From the NCBI GenBank assembly GCA_964471235.1, contig CAYYGL010000024.1, forward strand, positions 1 through 36,282: a DNA stretch of 36,282 bases, read 5' to 3'. The position numbers and the translations under genes are program-made. Source of the DNA: CAYYGL01 sp964471235 (GTDB taxonomy: Bacteria; Calditrichota; Calditrichia; RBG-13-44-9; J075). Shown here one piece after another: positions 17,415-24,789 of this stretch. Each line of letters starts with the position of its first letter. The stretch's first letter is position 1. The notes beneath the pieces were generated by a model, which did not search any database, had not been told where the DNA came from, and worked only from the letters and a program-made list of their open reading frames with translations.

Positions 17415-18576
17415 AGCGAAGCGATTGAATGGGATAGCGGAATACTACTTTTCCCGAAAACTACAGGAAATCCGGGAATTAAACAACCGGGGAGAGGATA
17501 TCATCAATCTTGGGGTGGGCAGCCCGGATTTACCCCCGCCCGCAGAAGCCATCGACACGCTTCAATCTACTGCTGCCCTGCCGGAAAGCCATGGCTACCA
17601 ACCTTACCGTGGGATTCCCCAACTCCGGCAGGCAATAGCGGACTGGTACCGGCAGAGGTATGGTGTTCAACTGAACCCTGCGCAGGAGATACTCCCCCTG
17701 ATGGGTTCCAAGGAGGGAATAACGCATATCTCACTGGCATTTCTAAATTCGGGTGATCAGGTGCTGGTGCCGGACCCCGGTTACCCGGCGTATGCGTCGG
17801 CAGCGCGGCTGGCAGGTGCGGAAGCGCTTTTTTATAACCTGCGGGAAGCGAACCATTGGCTGCCGGATTGGCATGAACTGGAACAGTTGGACACAACCCG
17901 GGTGAGAGTGATGTGGGTGAACTATCCGCACATGCCTACCGGTGTCGTGGCAGGGAAATCGGCTTTTGCCCGGTTGATTGACTTTGCCCGGGAACGGCGT
18001 ATCCTGCTCTGTCACGATAATCCCTACAGCCTGATTTTGAATCCCCAACCGCCACTCAGCATCCTTGCCCTGCCGGGCGCCCGGGAATGCTGCCTGGAGC
18101 TGAATTCCCTGAGCAAATCGTTTCACATGGCAGGCTGGCGCATGGGCATGGTGGCGGGTGCCGCCCCATACCTGGCGGCGATTATGAAAGTCAAAAGCCA
18201 GCAGGATTCCGGGATGTTTCTCCCGGTACAGCAGGCTGCCGTCCGGGTGCTGGGGATGTCACCCCAATGGCACGAGCAACAGAACGCCCGTTACCGGCAA
18301 CGCAGGGAATTAATCCGACAGTTACTCACCCGCCTGGGTTGCACCTGGCAGTCGGATACCGCCGGGTTGTTTGTGTGGGGCAAGCTGCCGCAAGAGGCGG
18401 ATGACGCAGAGACATTCGTTGATGAACTGCTGTATTCGGCAGGAATTTTTTTCACCCCGGGTTCGGTGTTCGGCAGCAACGGCAGCCGTTATATCCGAGC
18501 TTCGCTCTGTGCAGCGGAAGAACGAATCCAACAAGCAATTCAACGCATCCATCACATCAGAAGGAGAAAGGAATGA
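17401..18576 (+). CDS. Class I/II PLP-dependent aminotransferase (aromatic/aspartate type)
   Basis: 391 residues of fold-type I. PLP contacts are visible: the Schiff-base lysine in SLSKSFHMAGWRMG (Lys239), Asp206 in HDNPY and Asn174 in NYPHMPTG. The last motif is usually NYPNNPTG, so His-Met is a mild variation near the active site. By position it should transaminate phenylpyruvate and 4-hydroxyphenylpyruvate to Phe and Tyr, but related enzymes use aspartate, LL-diaminopimelate or other substrates. It overlaps pheA by 14 bases and has GGAG nine bases before ATG 17401. Translational coupling is likely. Confidence 0.9.
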   Translation: MIIPEAKRLNGIAEYYFSRKLQEIRELNNRGEDIINLGVGSPDLPPPAEAIDTLQSTAALPESHGYQPYRGIPQLRQAIADWYRQRYGVQLNPAQEILPLMGSKEGITHISLAFLNSGDQVLVPDPGYPAYASAARLAGAEALFYNLREANHWLPDWHELEQLDTTRVRVMWVNYPHMPTGVVAGKSAFARLIDFARERRILLCHDNPYSLILNPQPPLSILALPGARECCLELNSLSKSFHMAGWRMGMVAGAAPYLAAIMKVKSQQDSGMFLPVQQAAVRVLGMSPQWHEQQNARYRQRRELIRQLLTRLGCTWQSDTAGLFVWGKLPQEADDAETFVDELLYSAGIFFTPGSVFGSNGSRYIRASLCAAEERIQQAIQRIHHIRRRKE

Positions 18577-19688
18577 GTGGTAAACCGGTAGAATTGGAAC
18601 TAACAACAGACTGGCTCCCACCGGCGGGTCAGCCATTGATCATTGCGGGACCATGCAGTGCCGAGACGGAGGAACAGGTGTTGCAGACTGCCCGGGCTAT
18701 CAGCCGGATACCGGGTGTGACGGTGTTCCGGGCGGGTATCTGGAAGCCCCGCACCCGCCCCCATGATTTTGCCGGTGTGGGCATCCCCGGGCTCCACTGG
18801 CTGCGTCGGGTTAAAGAGGAAACCGGCTTAAAGGTGGCGATTGAGGTTGCCAATGCAAATCATGTGTATGAAGCCCTGAAATTCGGGGTGGACGTGCTCT
18901 GGGTCGGTGCCCGTACCACGGTTAATCCCTTCTCGGTGCAGGAGATTGCCAATGCCTTGCAGGGCGCGGATGCCACGGTGTTGGTCAAAAATCCCATGAA
19001 CCCCGATCTGCAACTCTGGATTGGCGCCCTGGAACGGTTGAACAATGCCGGCATCACCCGGTTAGGGGCGATTCACCGCGGGTTTTCTACATACGAAAAA
19101 ACGCCTTACCGCAACGCTCCCCGCTGGGAAATCCCCATCGAACTCAAACGCCAACTGCCCGATTTACCACTGCTATGCGATCCCAGTCATATCTCCGGCA
19201 GCCGCAAATACTTGCATGAGCTTTCCCAGACGGCTTACGATCTGGCAATGAACGGGCTGATGATCGAATCTCACATTCGTCCCGAGGCGGCTCTAAGTGA
19301 TGCCGGTCAGCAATTACTGCCGGAGGAATTAGCCGATCTTTTGGACAGTTTGCAATTTCGCACCGGGGTTCCGGCGAACGGCGGGTCCGGGGTGTTATTA
19401 GAGGTCATGCGCCAGCAGATTGATTTCATCGATCACGAGCTTCTGGAAGTGATCTCTCGCCGGGCATCGTTGGTGGACCGCATCGGGCACTTTAAAAAAA
19501 CCCACAACATGACCATCCTGCAGGTACGGCGTTGGGAACAACTGTTGGAAGACCGGTTGAAACGGGCAAAACTCATCGGGTTGGATGAACAGTTTGTGCG
19601 GGAATTCTATCAAATCATCCACCGACACTCCATCCGGATTCAATCGGCGATCATGAATACACCATTGGAGGAGAGCAAAGCGTCATGA
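18573..19688 (+). CDS. Bifunctional DAHP synthase / chorismate mutase
   Basis: 371 residues in two domains. Residues about 8-260 are a KDO8P-like (type I-beta) DAHP synthase: IIAGPCSAE (23-31), the KPR motif in GIWKPRTRP (58-60), KNPMNPD and the metal/substrate motif CDPSHISG (202-209). Residues about 270-365 are an AroQ-class chorismate mutase helical domain (EVMRQQIDFIDHELLEVISR, then VDRIGHFKK). It thus catalyses the first shikimate-pathway step and the branch-point rearrangement of chorismate to prephenate. The fused mutase often acts as a feedback sensor for prephenate in such enzymes. AAGGAG before ATG 18573; 4-base overlaps on both sides. Confidence 0.95.
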   Translation: MSGKPVELELTTDWLPPAGQPLIIAGPCSAETEEQVLQTARAISRIPGVTVFRAGIWKPRTRPHDFAGVGIPGLHWLRRVKEETGLKVAIEVANANHVYEALKFGVDVLWVGARTTVNPFSVQEIANALQGADATVLVKNPMNPDLQLWIGALERLNNAGITRLGAIHRGFSTYEKTPYRNAPRWEIPIELKRQLPDLPLLCDPSHISGSRKYLHELSQTAYDLAMNGLMIESHIRPEAALSDAGQQLLPEELADLLDSLQFRTGVPANGGSGVLLEVMRQQIDFIDHELLEVISRRASLVDRIGHFKKTHNMTILQVRRWEQLLEDRLKRAKLIGLDEQFVREFYQIIHRHSIRIQSAIMNTPLEESKAS

Positions 19689-20431
19689 AAGAGCCGGGAG
19701 AATTTGCGATAATTGGGGCGGGGCGATTTGGCTGTTTCTGGGGTGAGCATCTTAGCCGTCATTTCCCGGTTTGGGTGTATGACGTGGATATGGCTCGTCG
19801 GGAGGCGGCGGAAACGTTTGCTGCCTGGGCGCCCCTGTCAGAATGTTTGCGGAAAGATGTGGTGATTCTTACCATCCCCATCCGCTGTATCCCCGAATTT
19901 TTGAAACAACATGCCCGGCGCATTCCTCCCGGCACCATCGTGATGGATTGTGCCTCAGTGAAATCGGTGGTGCTGGAATGGTTCGAAGAACTCCTGCCGT
20001 CTGATGTATACTACCTTGCCACCCATCCCCTTTTCGGACCCGATTCCGCAGCCCGGGGGCTTGCCGGTCACTCCCTGGCGATGATGCCGGGGAGAATCCC
20101 CGACCACCTGATTGAATTTTTCACCCGGTTTTTCTCCCACACCCTGGAATTAAACTTATTCACTATCCCGGCGGAAGAACATGATCGCCTGATGGCGTAT
20201 AATCTCAGCCTGATGCACCATCTGGGCAGGGCGCTCCATGAGATAGGCATCGAAGAATTGCCGTTGAAGATGGCAAGTATGGAGCATGCCCGGTTTATTA
20301 CCCGGGTGGCGATGAATGATTCGCAGGAACTGTTTGAAGACTTCTGCCGGTTTAATCCCTATGCCGGGGAGGTGCAGGAGGCGTTTATGAGGGCGTTTGA
20401 TAAGGTGTGGGAAGGAGTGGCGGGGCAGTGA
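19685..20431 (+). CDS. tyrA: Prephenate dehydrogenase
   Basis: 248 residues, rather short for the family. A Rossmann nucleotide site GAGRFG (11-16) ends with Asp33, which favours NAD+ over NADP+. THPLFGPDS (113-121) and the HDRLMAYNLSLMHHLGRAL helix hold the usual substrate-binding histidines. It oxidatively decarboxylates prephenate to 4-hydroxyphenylpyruvate, the tyrosine branch. There is no C-terminal ACT domain, so tyrosine feedback by that route is absent. It overlaps the DAHP synthase gene by 4 bases and closes the operon. A degenerate repeat starts within its stop codon region. Confidence 0.92.
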   Translation: MKEPGEFAIIGAGRFGCFWGEHLSRHFPVWVYDVDMARREAAETFAAWAPLSECLRKDVVILTIPIRCIPEFLKQHARRIPPGTIVMDCASVKSVVLEWFEELLPSDVYYLATHPLFGPDSAARGLAGHSLAMMPGRIPDHLIEFFTRFFSHTLELNLFTIPAEEHDRLMAYNLSLMHHLGRALHEIGIEELPLKMASMEHARFITRVAMNDSQELFEDFCRFNPYAGEVQEAFMRAFDKVWEGVAGQ

Positions 20432-20480
20432 GCAGTAGGTCAGTGATCAGTAGATCAGTGAACAGTAAGTCAGTATTCAG
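20426..20480. repeat. Degenerate tandem repeat of CAGTNNN heptamers
   Basis: Three 15-base units (20426-20440, 20441-20455, 20456-20470) and a partial fourth follow the pattern CAGTGAN CAGTARR T. Each unit is two CAGTNNN heptamers plus one T. The array begins at the tyrA stop codon. Related heptamer arrays lie at 28571-28603 and 31045-31090. Confidence 0.75.
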
Positions 20481-20610
20481 GAAGCAGTCGATTCATAAGC
20501 ACGGGGGTGATGTGTGGGGACGGATGTTCACGATCGACAAATGAGACTGTATGCTCTGATATATCCCCATTTTCCACCTATCCACGAGTACCCTTTTCGC
20601 CGGGGTGTTG

Positions 20611-22383
20611 TCATGCATTTGCTGATAATTTTTCAAATCCCAGGCGGATAATCCGGGCAATTCGCTTGCGGCGTTCTTCCAAAAAATCAGCATAGTTCAT
20701 CTCGTACCAGCGATCGGTGAGTGCATGCCAAAAATACATCTGGCGAAGATCCTCCGAAGAGAAGCGCGCTTCAAATTGGGGCACATATTCCACAGGAGAT
20801 TGATCCGATATGGCAACATTATCACTCCACTCCACCAGCGCATAATTGGCTACCTGGTTGATATCCCGGGTCTCTTTGATTCCCATTTTGCGAAGATAAT
20901 TACGCGGAAATAGATGATGTCGTTCCAGGGCGGATTTAGCGGCTTTAATACCAGGGTCAAGAAGCTCGTTTACTTTCATCTGAGAAAAGAGCACCCGAGC
21001 ATCCAACAGACAGAGGGCAGCAAAGAAAGCAAACATCGCCGGGCTTCTGGCAGAAGCAGTAGCAAGTTCATTGGGCAGTGTGGTTTCCCAATAATCATTA
21101 GTCAGTACGGCTTGGATTTCCTGATTCAAAGCGTGTACAAACTCTGCACTATTGTACTTCCCGCGTAGGAGTGCTAGATCTTGTTCCATACGCGATTCCG
21201 GTGAATCCGTATAACGACCGGTGAGGGATGACATGTAGAACCACCGCGCCACCAATTCCCGCAGTTCGTGAGGAATGACTTCAAACTCCTTTTTACCAAT
21301 CAAGTAAAATGCATAGGTGTAGAGTATGGTGTTCGCCGAAGAGAGTAAGGACTGGTTCCGATAACCGGCACGAATCAGTACTTTGAAGAATTCATGCCAG
21401 TTCTGTAAACCCAACGTGTAATTCTGGGCTTTCCGCAAAATTGCGAATTGTTTATCGCGTTGTTCAACTGAAAATTGTTTAGTCTCCAGGTCTTTTCCCC
21501 TTAGCAATGAATAGACATATTCCAGCCGTGCCCTTCGAAAACCCAGAGCCACCTCTACTCGTAACAGTTGATCTGGATTAGGACGCAGAAAATGGTTATA
21601 CGGTGAAGGTTTTCCATCTTTTGGTGGTTCTTTGGAATGTAGACAGAAATCTTCCAATTCCCTTCTTCCTTCATCCCAGAAAACGGACATTAGGGTGAGG
21701 ATAAAGTTAGCTTGATTCAGGGTGGTACCTTTACTATTGATACGAACAAATACTTCAGCGACCTCATCTTCTGGAACTGAGGCTGACAACTCCAGAGCAC
21801 TAATCGGATAATCTGGTAATTTGAAAAGTTGTGCAATTGATGCCTTGATCTTTCTTTTCTGTTGATCAGAAATGTATTGTTTTGCAGTAAGCCGATGTAA
21901 GTAGTTTTCCACGAATTGAAAAATATCCTCGCTTCCATTTCCATTTTGCCAGAGTCGGCTAATATCAGTTATCCATTCTGGATTCACTTTAATGGCGGTA
22001 TTGGAAACTTCAAAAGTCGCCGTTATGGGATTGAAGGCAATTCGTATATGTGCCTTGCTAAAATCTTTGCGAATGATTGGTCTCCCTTTAAAAACGGCAT
22101 ACAGCGAAGTCAGCCGTTGCTGCCCATCAACCACCAGCAAGTTTGGGGCTTTCTGTTTTTTTTCGGTTCCAATAACCCGATGCTCGCCAGGTAGACCGTT
22201 CTCCCAGAACAACAGGTAGCCGATGGGATAGCCACGATACATAGAGTCGAAAAGATCCCGAACTTTAGTGTTGGGCCAAACGAATGGTCTCTGGATATCT
22301 GGGAGTCCGATTTCTCCTACATCAATATCTTCAATAAGTTTTTTGATGGTGTAATCTACTTTTTTAAATAAAACATCAGCCAT
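20611..22383 (-). CDS. DUF262/HNH nuclease, GmrSD-like restriction protein
   Basis: 590 residues. The N-terminal DUF262 (ParB/Srx-like, GmrS-type) domain shows LPDIQRPFVW (27-36) and the signature VVDGQQRLTSLYAVF (Asp86-Arg90). Near the C-terminus, RHHLFPRNYL (488-497), with the HxxP core His490-Pro493, then ANYALVEWSDNVAISDQSP, resembles the HNH (DUF1524, GmrD-like) nuclease. Such single-chain proteins include type IV restriction enzymes that cut modified phage DNA using nucleotide hydrolysis. A defence role is therefore likely but unproven; the target modification is unknown. AGGAG before ATG 22383. It is the last gene of a leftward group with two winged-helix genes and a restriction stub. 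Confidence 0.85.
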   Translation of the reverse strand: MADVLFKKVDYTIKKLIEDIDVGEIGLPDIQRPFVWPNTKVRDLFDSMYRGYPIGYLLFWENGLPGEHRVIGTEKKQKAPNLLVVDGQQRLTSLYAVFKGRPIIRKDFSKAHIRIAFNPITATFEVSNTAIKVNPEWITDISRLWQNGNGSEDIFQFVENYLHRLTAKQYISDQQKRKIKASIAQLFKLPDYPISALELSASVPEDEVAEVFVRINSKGTTLNQANFILTLMSVFWDEGRRELEDFCLHSKEPPKDGKPSPYNHFLRPNPDQLLRVEVALGFRRARLEYVYSLLRGKDLETKQFSVEQRDKQFAILRKAQNYTLGLQNWHEFFKVLIRAGYRNQSLLSSANTILYTYAFYLIGKKEFEVIPHELRELVARWFYMSSLTGRYTDSPESRMEQDLALLRGKYNSAEFVHALNQEIQAVLTNDYWETTLPNELATASARSPAMFAFFAALCLLDARVLFSQMKVNELLDPGIKAAKSALERHHLFPRNYLRKMGIKETRDINQVANYALVEWSDNVAISDQSPVEYVPQFEARFSSEDLRQMYFWHALTDRWYEMNYADFLEERRKRIARIIRLGFEKLSANA

Positions 22384-22474
22384 AGTGTTCTCCTGTGTTG
22401 TAAACCTCTTTCAAATCTCTGATTCAGAATTTCCTTAAAGGACAGTTACGATTTTTTCAAAGCCGATTCCAGTG

Positions 22475-23044
22475 TTAAAGGGGTTTTTTATAATCAAGTG
22501 CAATCCGACCAACTTCGGTAATTTCCCATATACCGCGGGGCGAATCCGATCTCAATAATCCTTCCTTTATCAGTGTCATGCGACACCATTGAGCTGTATT
22601 ATTCCATCGAGAGCAGGTTGGGTTAGATGGAAGAGGTTGATAATCATACTCATTCAAGGTACTCCTCATCTTTTGTTCAACCAGCCTAAGAATTCTTTTA
22701 GTGGGACCACTCCCGCCAAGTTCCACTAATGTCTCCAAAATCGGTCGGCGATAAGCCTCTTCAGGGGTTTTTACCCCGTAACGAAGTCTCTTTGTCATTT
22801 TCCTCTTTCCACATTCGGGCTGTCTATGTGTATGCTTAGAGAAAAACATTGTCCATTCATTTTGTAGTTTTTGAACCTTGCTCCGAAAGTTTGTTAAGCG
22901 AACAGCTTCATCGGCAGCCTGACCTGCCTTATCATAATCGCCTTTTTGAAAAGCTCTCGCACCGATGTCACTCAAATCACTGATTAAGTATTCCAATTTA
23001 TCCAAAAGAATTACAAAAGCATCCATAATACTGTTTTTTTTCAT
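22475..23044 (-). CDS. Winged-helix protein, paralogue B (Mrr N-domain-like)
   Basis: 189 residues when started at ATG 23044, which has GGAG eight bases upstream and aligns with the start of its neighbour. An open frame continues upstream to 23161 but lacks a ribosome site. Residues about 1-75 are helical, with a TPR-like segment (GARAFQKGDYDKAGQAADEA), then a basic linker. The C-terminal 90 residues (LVELGG, YDYQPLPS, RWNNTAQWCRMTLIKEGLL, SDSPRGIWEITEVGR) look like the winged-helix domain found at the N-terminus of Mrr restriction proteins. No nuclease motif is present, so it is more likely a DNA-binding or modified-base-reading adaptor. It is roughly 50% identical by eye to the next gene upstream. 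Confidence 0.72.
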   Translation of the reverse strand: MKKNSIMDAFVILLDKLEYLISDLSDIGARAFQKGDYDKAGQAADEAVRLTNFRSKVQKLQNEWTMFFSKHTHRQPECGKRKMTKRLRYGVKTPEEAYRRPILETLVELGGSGPTKRILRLVEQKMRSTLNEYDYQPLPSNPTCSRWNNTAQWCRMTLIKEGLLRSDSPRGIWEITEVGRIALDYKKPL

Positions 23045-23220
23045 AGTCTTTCTCCACATTTTACATTTTATGCTCAATCCAAAATTGTCTATCCCAACCA
23101 TCAAATCTTCAATTTCGTGGCGGCCGGCATACTTACTGAAGCTGTAAACATTTTTCCGCACGGTTTCCCAGAGGTAACATAACGATTTTTTTAAAGGCTT
23201 TTACTGGATTACCAATTGTC

Positions 23221-23778
23221 CTAAGTGTTTAATACATGCCGTCCAGCCTCGCTGATTTCCCAGATCCCATGAGGCGAATCAGACTTCATCAGACCCTCAC
23301 GAACCAGAGTGTTGCGGCACCATTGGGCGGTGTTGCGCCATCGGACGGAGCGTGGATCCGATGGCAAGGGCTGATAGTCGTAATCGTTGAGTATACCGAG
23401 CATTTTCGGCTCAACTCGTGCCAGCACTTTACTCATCGGGGCAATACCTCCCAATTCCACCAGAGCTTCTAGAATGGGTTTTCGGAAGGCATCCTCTGTT
23501 GTACGAAGTCCCCGGGGGAGGCGTCCTTTCTTTTTGCGTCGTGTTGGCTTTCGGCTGGGGTGCCTGTGTCGGGCAAACAGTGCTGCCCATTCCTTCTGCA
23601 GGGATTGCACTTTTTCGCGGAATTCGGCCAACCGGGTGGCTTCTTCAATGGTCTGGCGAGCCTTTTCGTAATTGCCAGCCTGGAAAGCGGACGCACCATA
23701 TTCGTTCAAGTCATTGACAACGGCCTCAATTTCTTCCAGCAGGATTTCAAAAGCTTCGTTGACTTCATTTTTCTCCAT
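23221..23778 (-). CDS. Winged-helix protein, paralogue A (Mrr N-domain-like)
   Basis: 185 residues with the same plan as the protein encoded downstream: a helical N-terminal half with a TPR-like segment (GASAFQAGNYEKARQTIEEA), a strongly basic linker (about 72-90) and a C-terminal winged-helix-like block (LVELGG, YDYQPLPS, RWRNTAQWCRNTLVREGLM, SDSPHGIWEISEAGR). A near-perfect GGAGGTGAT precedes ATG 23778. I know of no named family for the whole protein; the C-terminal similarity to Mrr_N (PF14338) is from memory. Its position, 35 bases after a type I restriction stub, suggests it once belonged to that restriction operon. Confidence 0.75.
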   Translation of the reverse strand: MEKNEVNEAFEILLEEIEAVVNDLNEYGASAFQAGNYEKARQTIEEATRLAEFREKVQSLQKEWAALFARHRHPSRKPTRRKKKGRLPRGLRTTEDAFRKPILEALVELGGIAPMSKVLARVEPKMLGILNDYDYQPLPSDPRSVRWRNTAQWCRNTLVREGLMKSDSPHGIWEISEAGRHVLNT

Positions 23779-23813
23779 AAATCACCTCCGAAATCTGTAG
23801 ATGGTTAGCCGAA

Positions 23814-24116
23814 CTACAACTTCCACGGAAACGCTTTATCCAATATCGCCTGCTCCAGACCAACCTCAGCCCTTTCACCCTCTGCCTTGGCTTCCACCAC
23901 TGCAATGGTAAAGGCTTCGCTGATGCGGAGCAAGTAATCCACCTTGCGGCTGGTTCCCCTGCGATGCCGATCTCCCACCAGGATGATCCGACCGGGTGCA
24001 TATACTTTATCCCTTTGGTAAAAATGTTCCCGTTTAATTTGCGAATCATCCCAACCGGCTGCTTTCAATTTGGGATCAATCAGGGTAACACGGGTGTCGG
24101 CTTCGTTTCTTGCCAT
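23814..24116 (-). pseudogene. Type I restriction stub: hsdR start joined to an hsdS-like end
   Basis: A 100-codon frame. Residues 1-85 match the N-terminus of type I restriction R subunits: NEADTRVTLIDPKLKAAGWDD, then a RKVDYLLR segment and AVVEAKAEGE, which contain nuclease-domain residues (Asp, Glu-x-Lys). A full HsdR has about 800-1100 residues, so the helicase is missing. The last residues LEQAILDKAFPWKL instead resemble the usual C-terminus of HsdS specificity subunits (LEQxILxKAFRGEL). A deletion within shared LEQA coding sequence would explain this. No ribosome site precedes the ATG. It is probably non-functional. Confidence 0.7.
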
Positions 24117-24328
24117 TTTAAAAAGCTTTTAGTTACATGTTTGCATTAAATATAATGTAGAGAGTGAAACGGAATAGATTCAACACACGAATTTTAAATT
24201 TAACTTAAAACCCAGAGAGCATTTTTGGGAACCCATTTCTGAGAATGACTCACAATATATAAAACAATCCCGGATTGTGAAAATTAAATGTTTAATAGAT
24301 ATTATTCATGGTTAAGTGGTTGTTTTTC

Positions 24329-24430
24329 AACCTCACCCAACCCCTCCCGCCCCAAAAAACGGGGCACCCTCCCCTTCCCTCTCCTAACAGGAGAGGGAAG
24401 GGGAGGGTTGGGGTGGGGATGGGTGAGGTT
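24329..24430. repeat. Large palindromic intergenic element
   Basis: A perfect 20-bp inverted repeat (24366-24385 with 24389-24408, loop AAC) made of CCTCCCC/TTCCCTCTCC purine-pyrimidine blocks is nested in outer arms AACCTCACCCAACCCC (24329-24344) and GGGGATGGGTGAGGTT (24415-24430) with one mismatch. The left side also contains a small GCCCC/GGGGC hairpin. This composition is typical of multi-copy palindromic repeats between bacterial genes. No coding capacity. Confidence 0.8.
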
Positions 24431-24494
24431 CGTTTAAGATTATTACGGCAATACTCTGAAAAATTAATGTTTACGAAATGAATTGTTTGTTTTC

Positions 24495-24543
24495 CCGAAG
24501 GTAGTGTTCCGGTCGGGAAAGGGCTGATCCCAAATACCTTCGG
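24495..24543. repeat. Inverted repeat, 9-bp arms
   Basis: CCGAAGGTA (24495-24503) and TACCTTCGG (24535-24543) are perfect complements with a 31-base spacer, and the outer bases TTTC/GAAA extend the match with one bulge. Role unknown; no T-run follows either side. Confidence 0.5.
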
Positions 24544-24677
24544 AAATTCCATTGCCCCGCTGTATTTATAATGAATTTTTACGATCATTCTATCCCTTTG
24601 ATTATCCACTAATTAAGTGGGAATAAGGTCGAATCTTTCGCTCGAAAAATAACCAGAACAATTTTCCCCCCAAAATT

Positions 24678-24741
24678 TTCTGTTTTTGCAGACTTTTTCC
24701 TTGCAAAAATTCTGTTTTTTACGAATTTTTCCTTGCAAAAA
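24678..24741. repeat. Tandem duplication of a 32-bp unit
   Basis: Unit 1 (24678-24709) and unit 2 (24710-24741) agree at 28 of 32 positions; all differences fall in the middle (bases 11-16 of the unit). Both begin TTCTGTTTTT and end with TTTTTCCTTGCAAAAA. The pair ends 48 bases before the ATPase start codon, so it may be a regulatory site or a slippage product. Confidence 0.72.
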
Positions 24742-24789
24742 GTAGCCCAATCCGATACTTTACCAAAGCATTGAATTTGTGAGGGTGTC

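Larger units (their letters stand above)
24117..24789. other. Non-coding divergent region rich in repeats
   Basis: 673 bases between the leftward restriction stub and the rightward ATPase gene. It holds a large palindromic element (24329-24430), a 9-bp inverted repeat (24495-24503 with 24535-24543) and a 32-bp tandem duplication (24678-24741). The open frames crossing it translate the repeats and are not believable genes. Confidence 0.55.

Noticed and set aside
20426..20480. CRISPR array
   Set aside because: Units are 15 bases or less, adjacent and without unique spacers; no cas genes are present.
24292..24609. A 105-codon minus-strand frame
   Set aside because: Its C-terminal half is a translation of the palindromic element, a usual cause of false frames.
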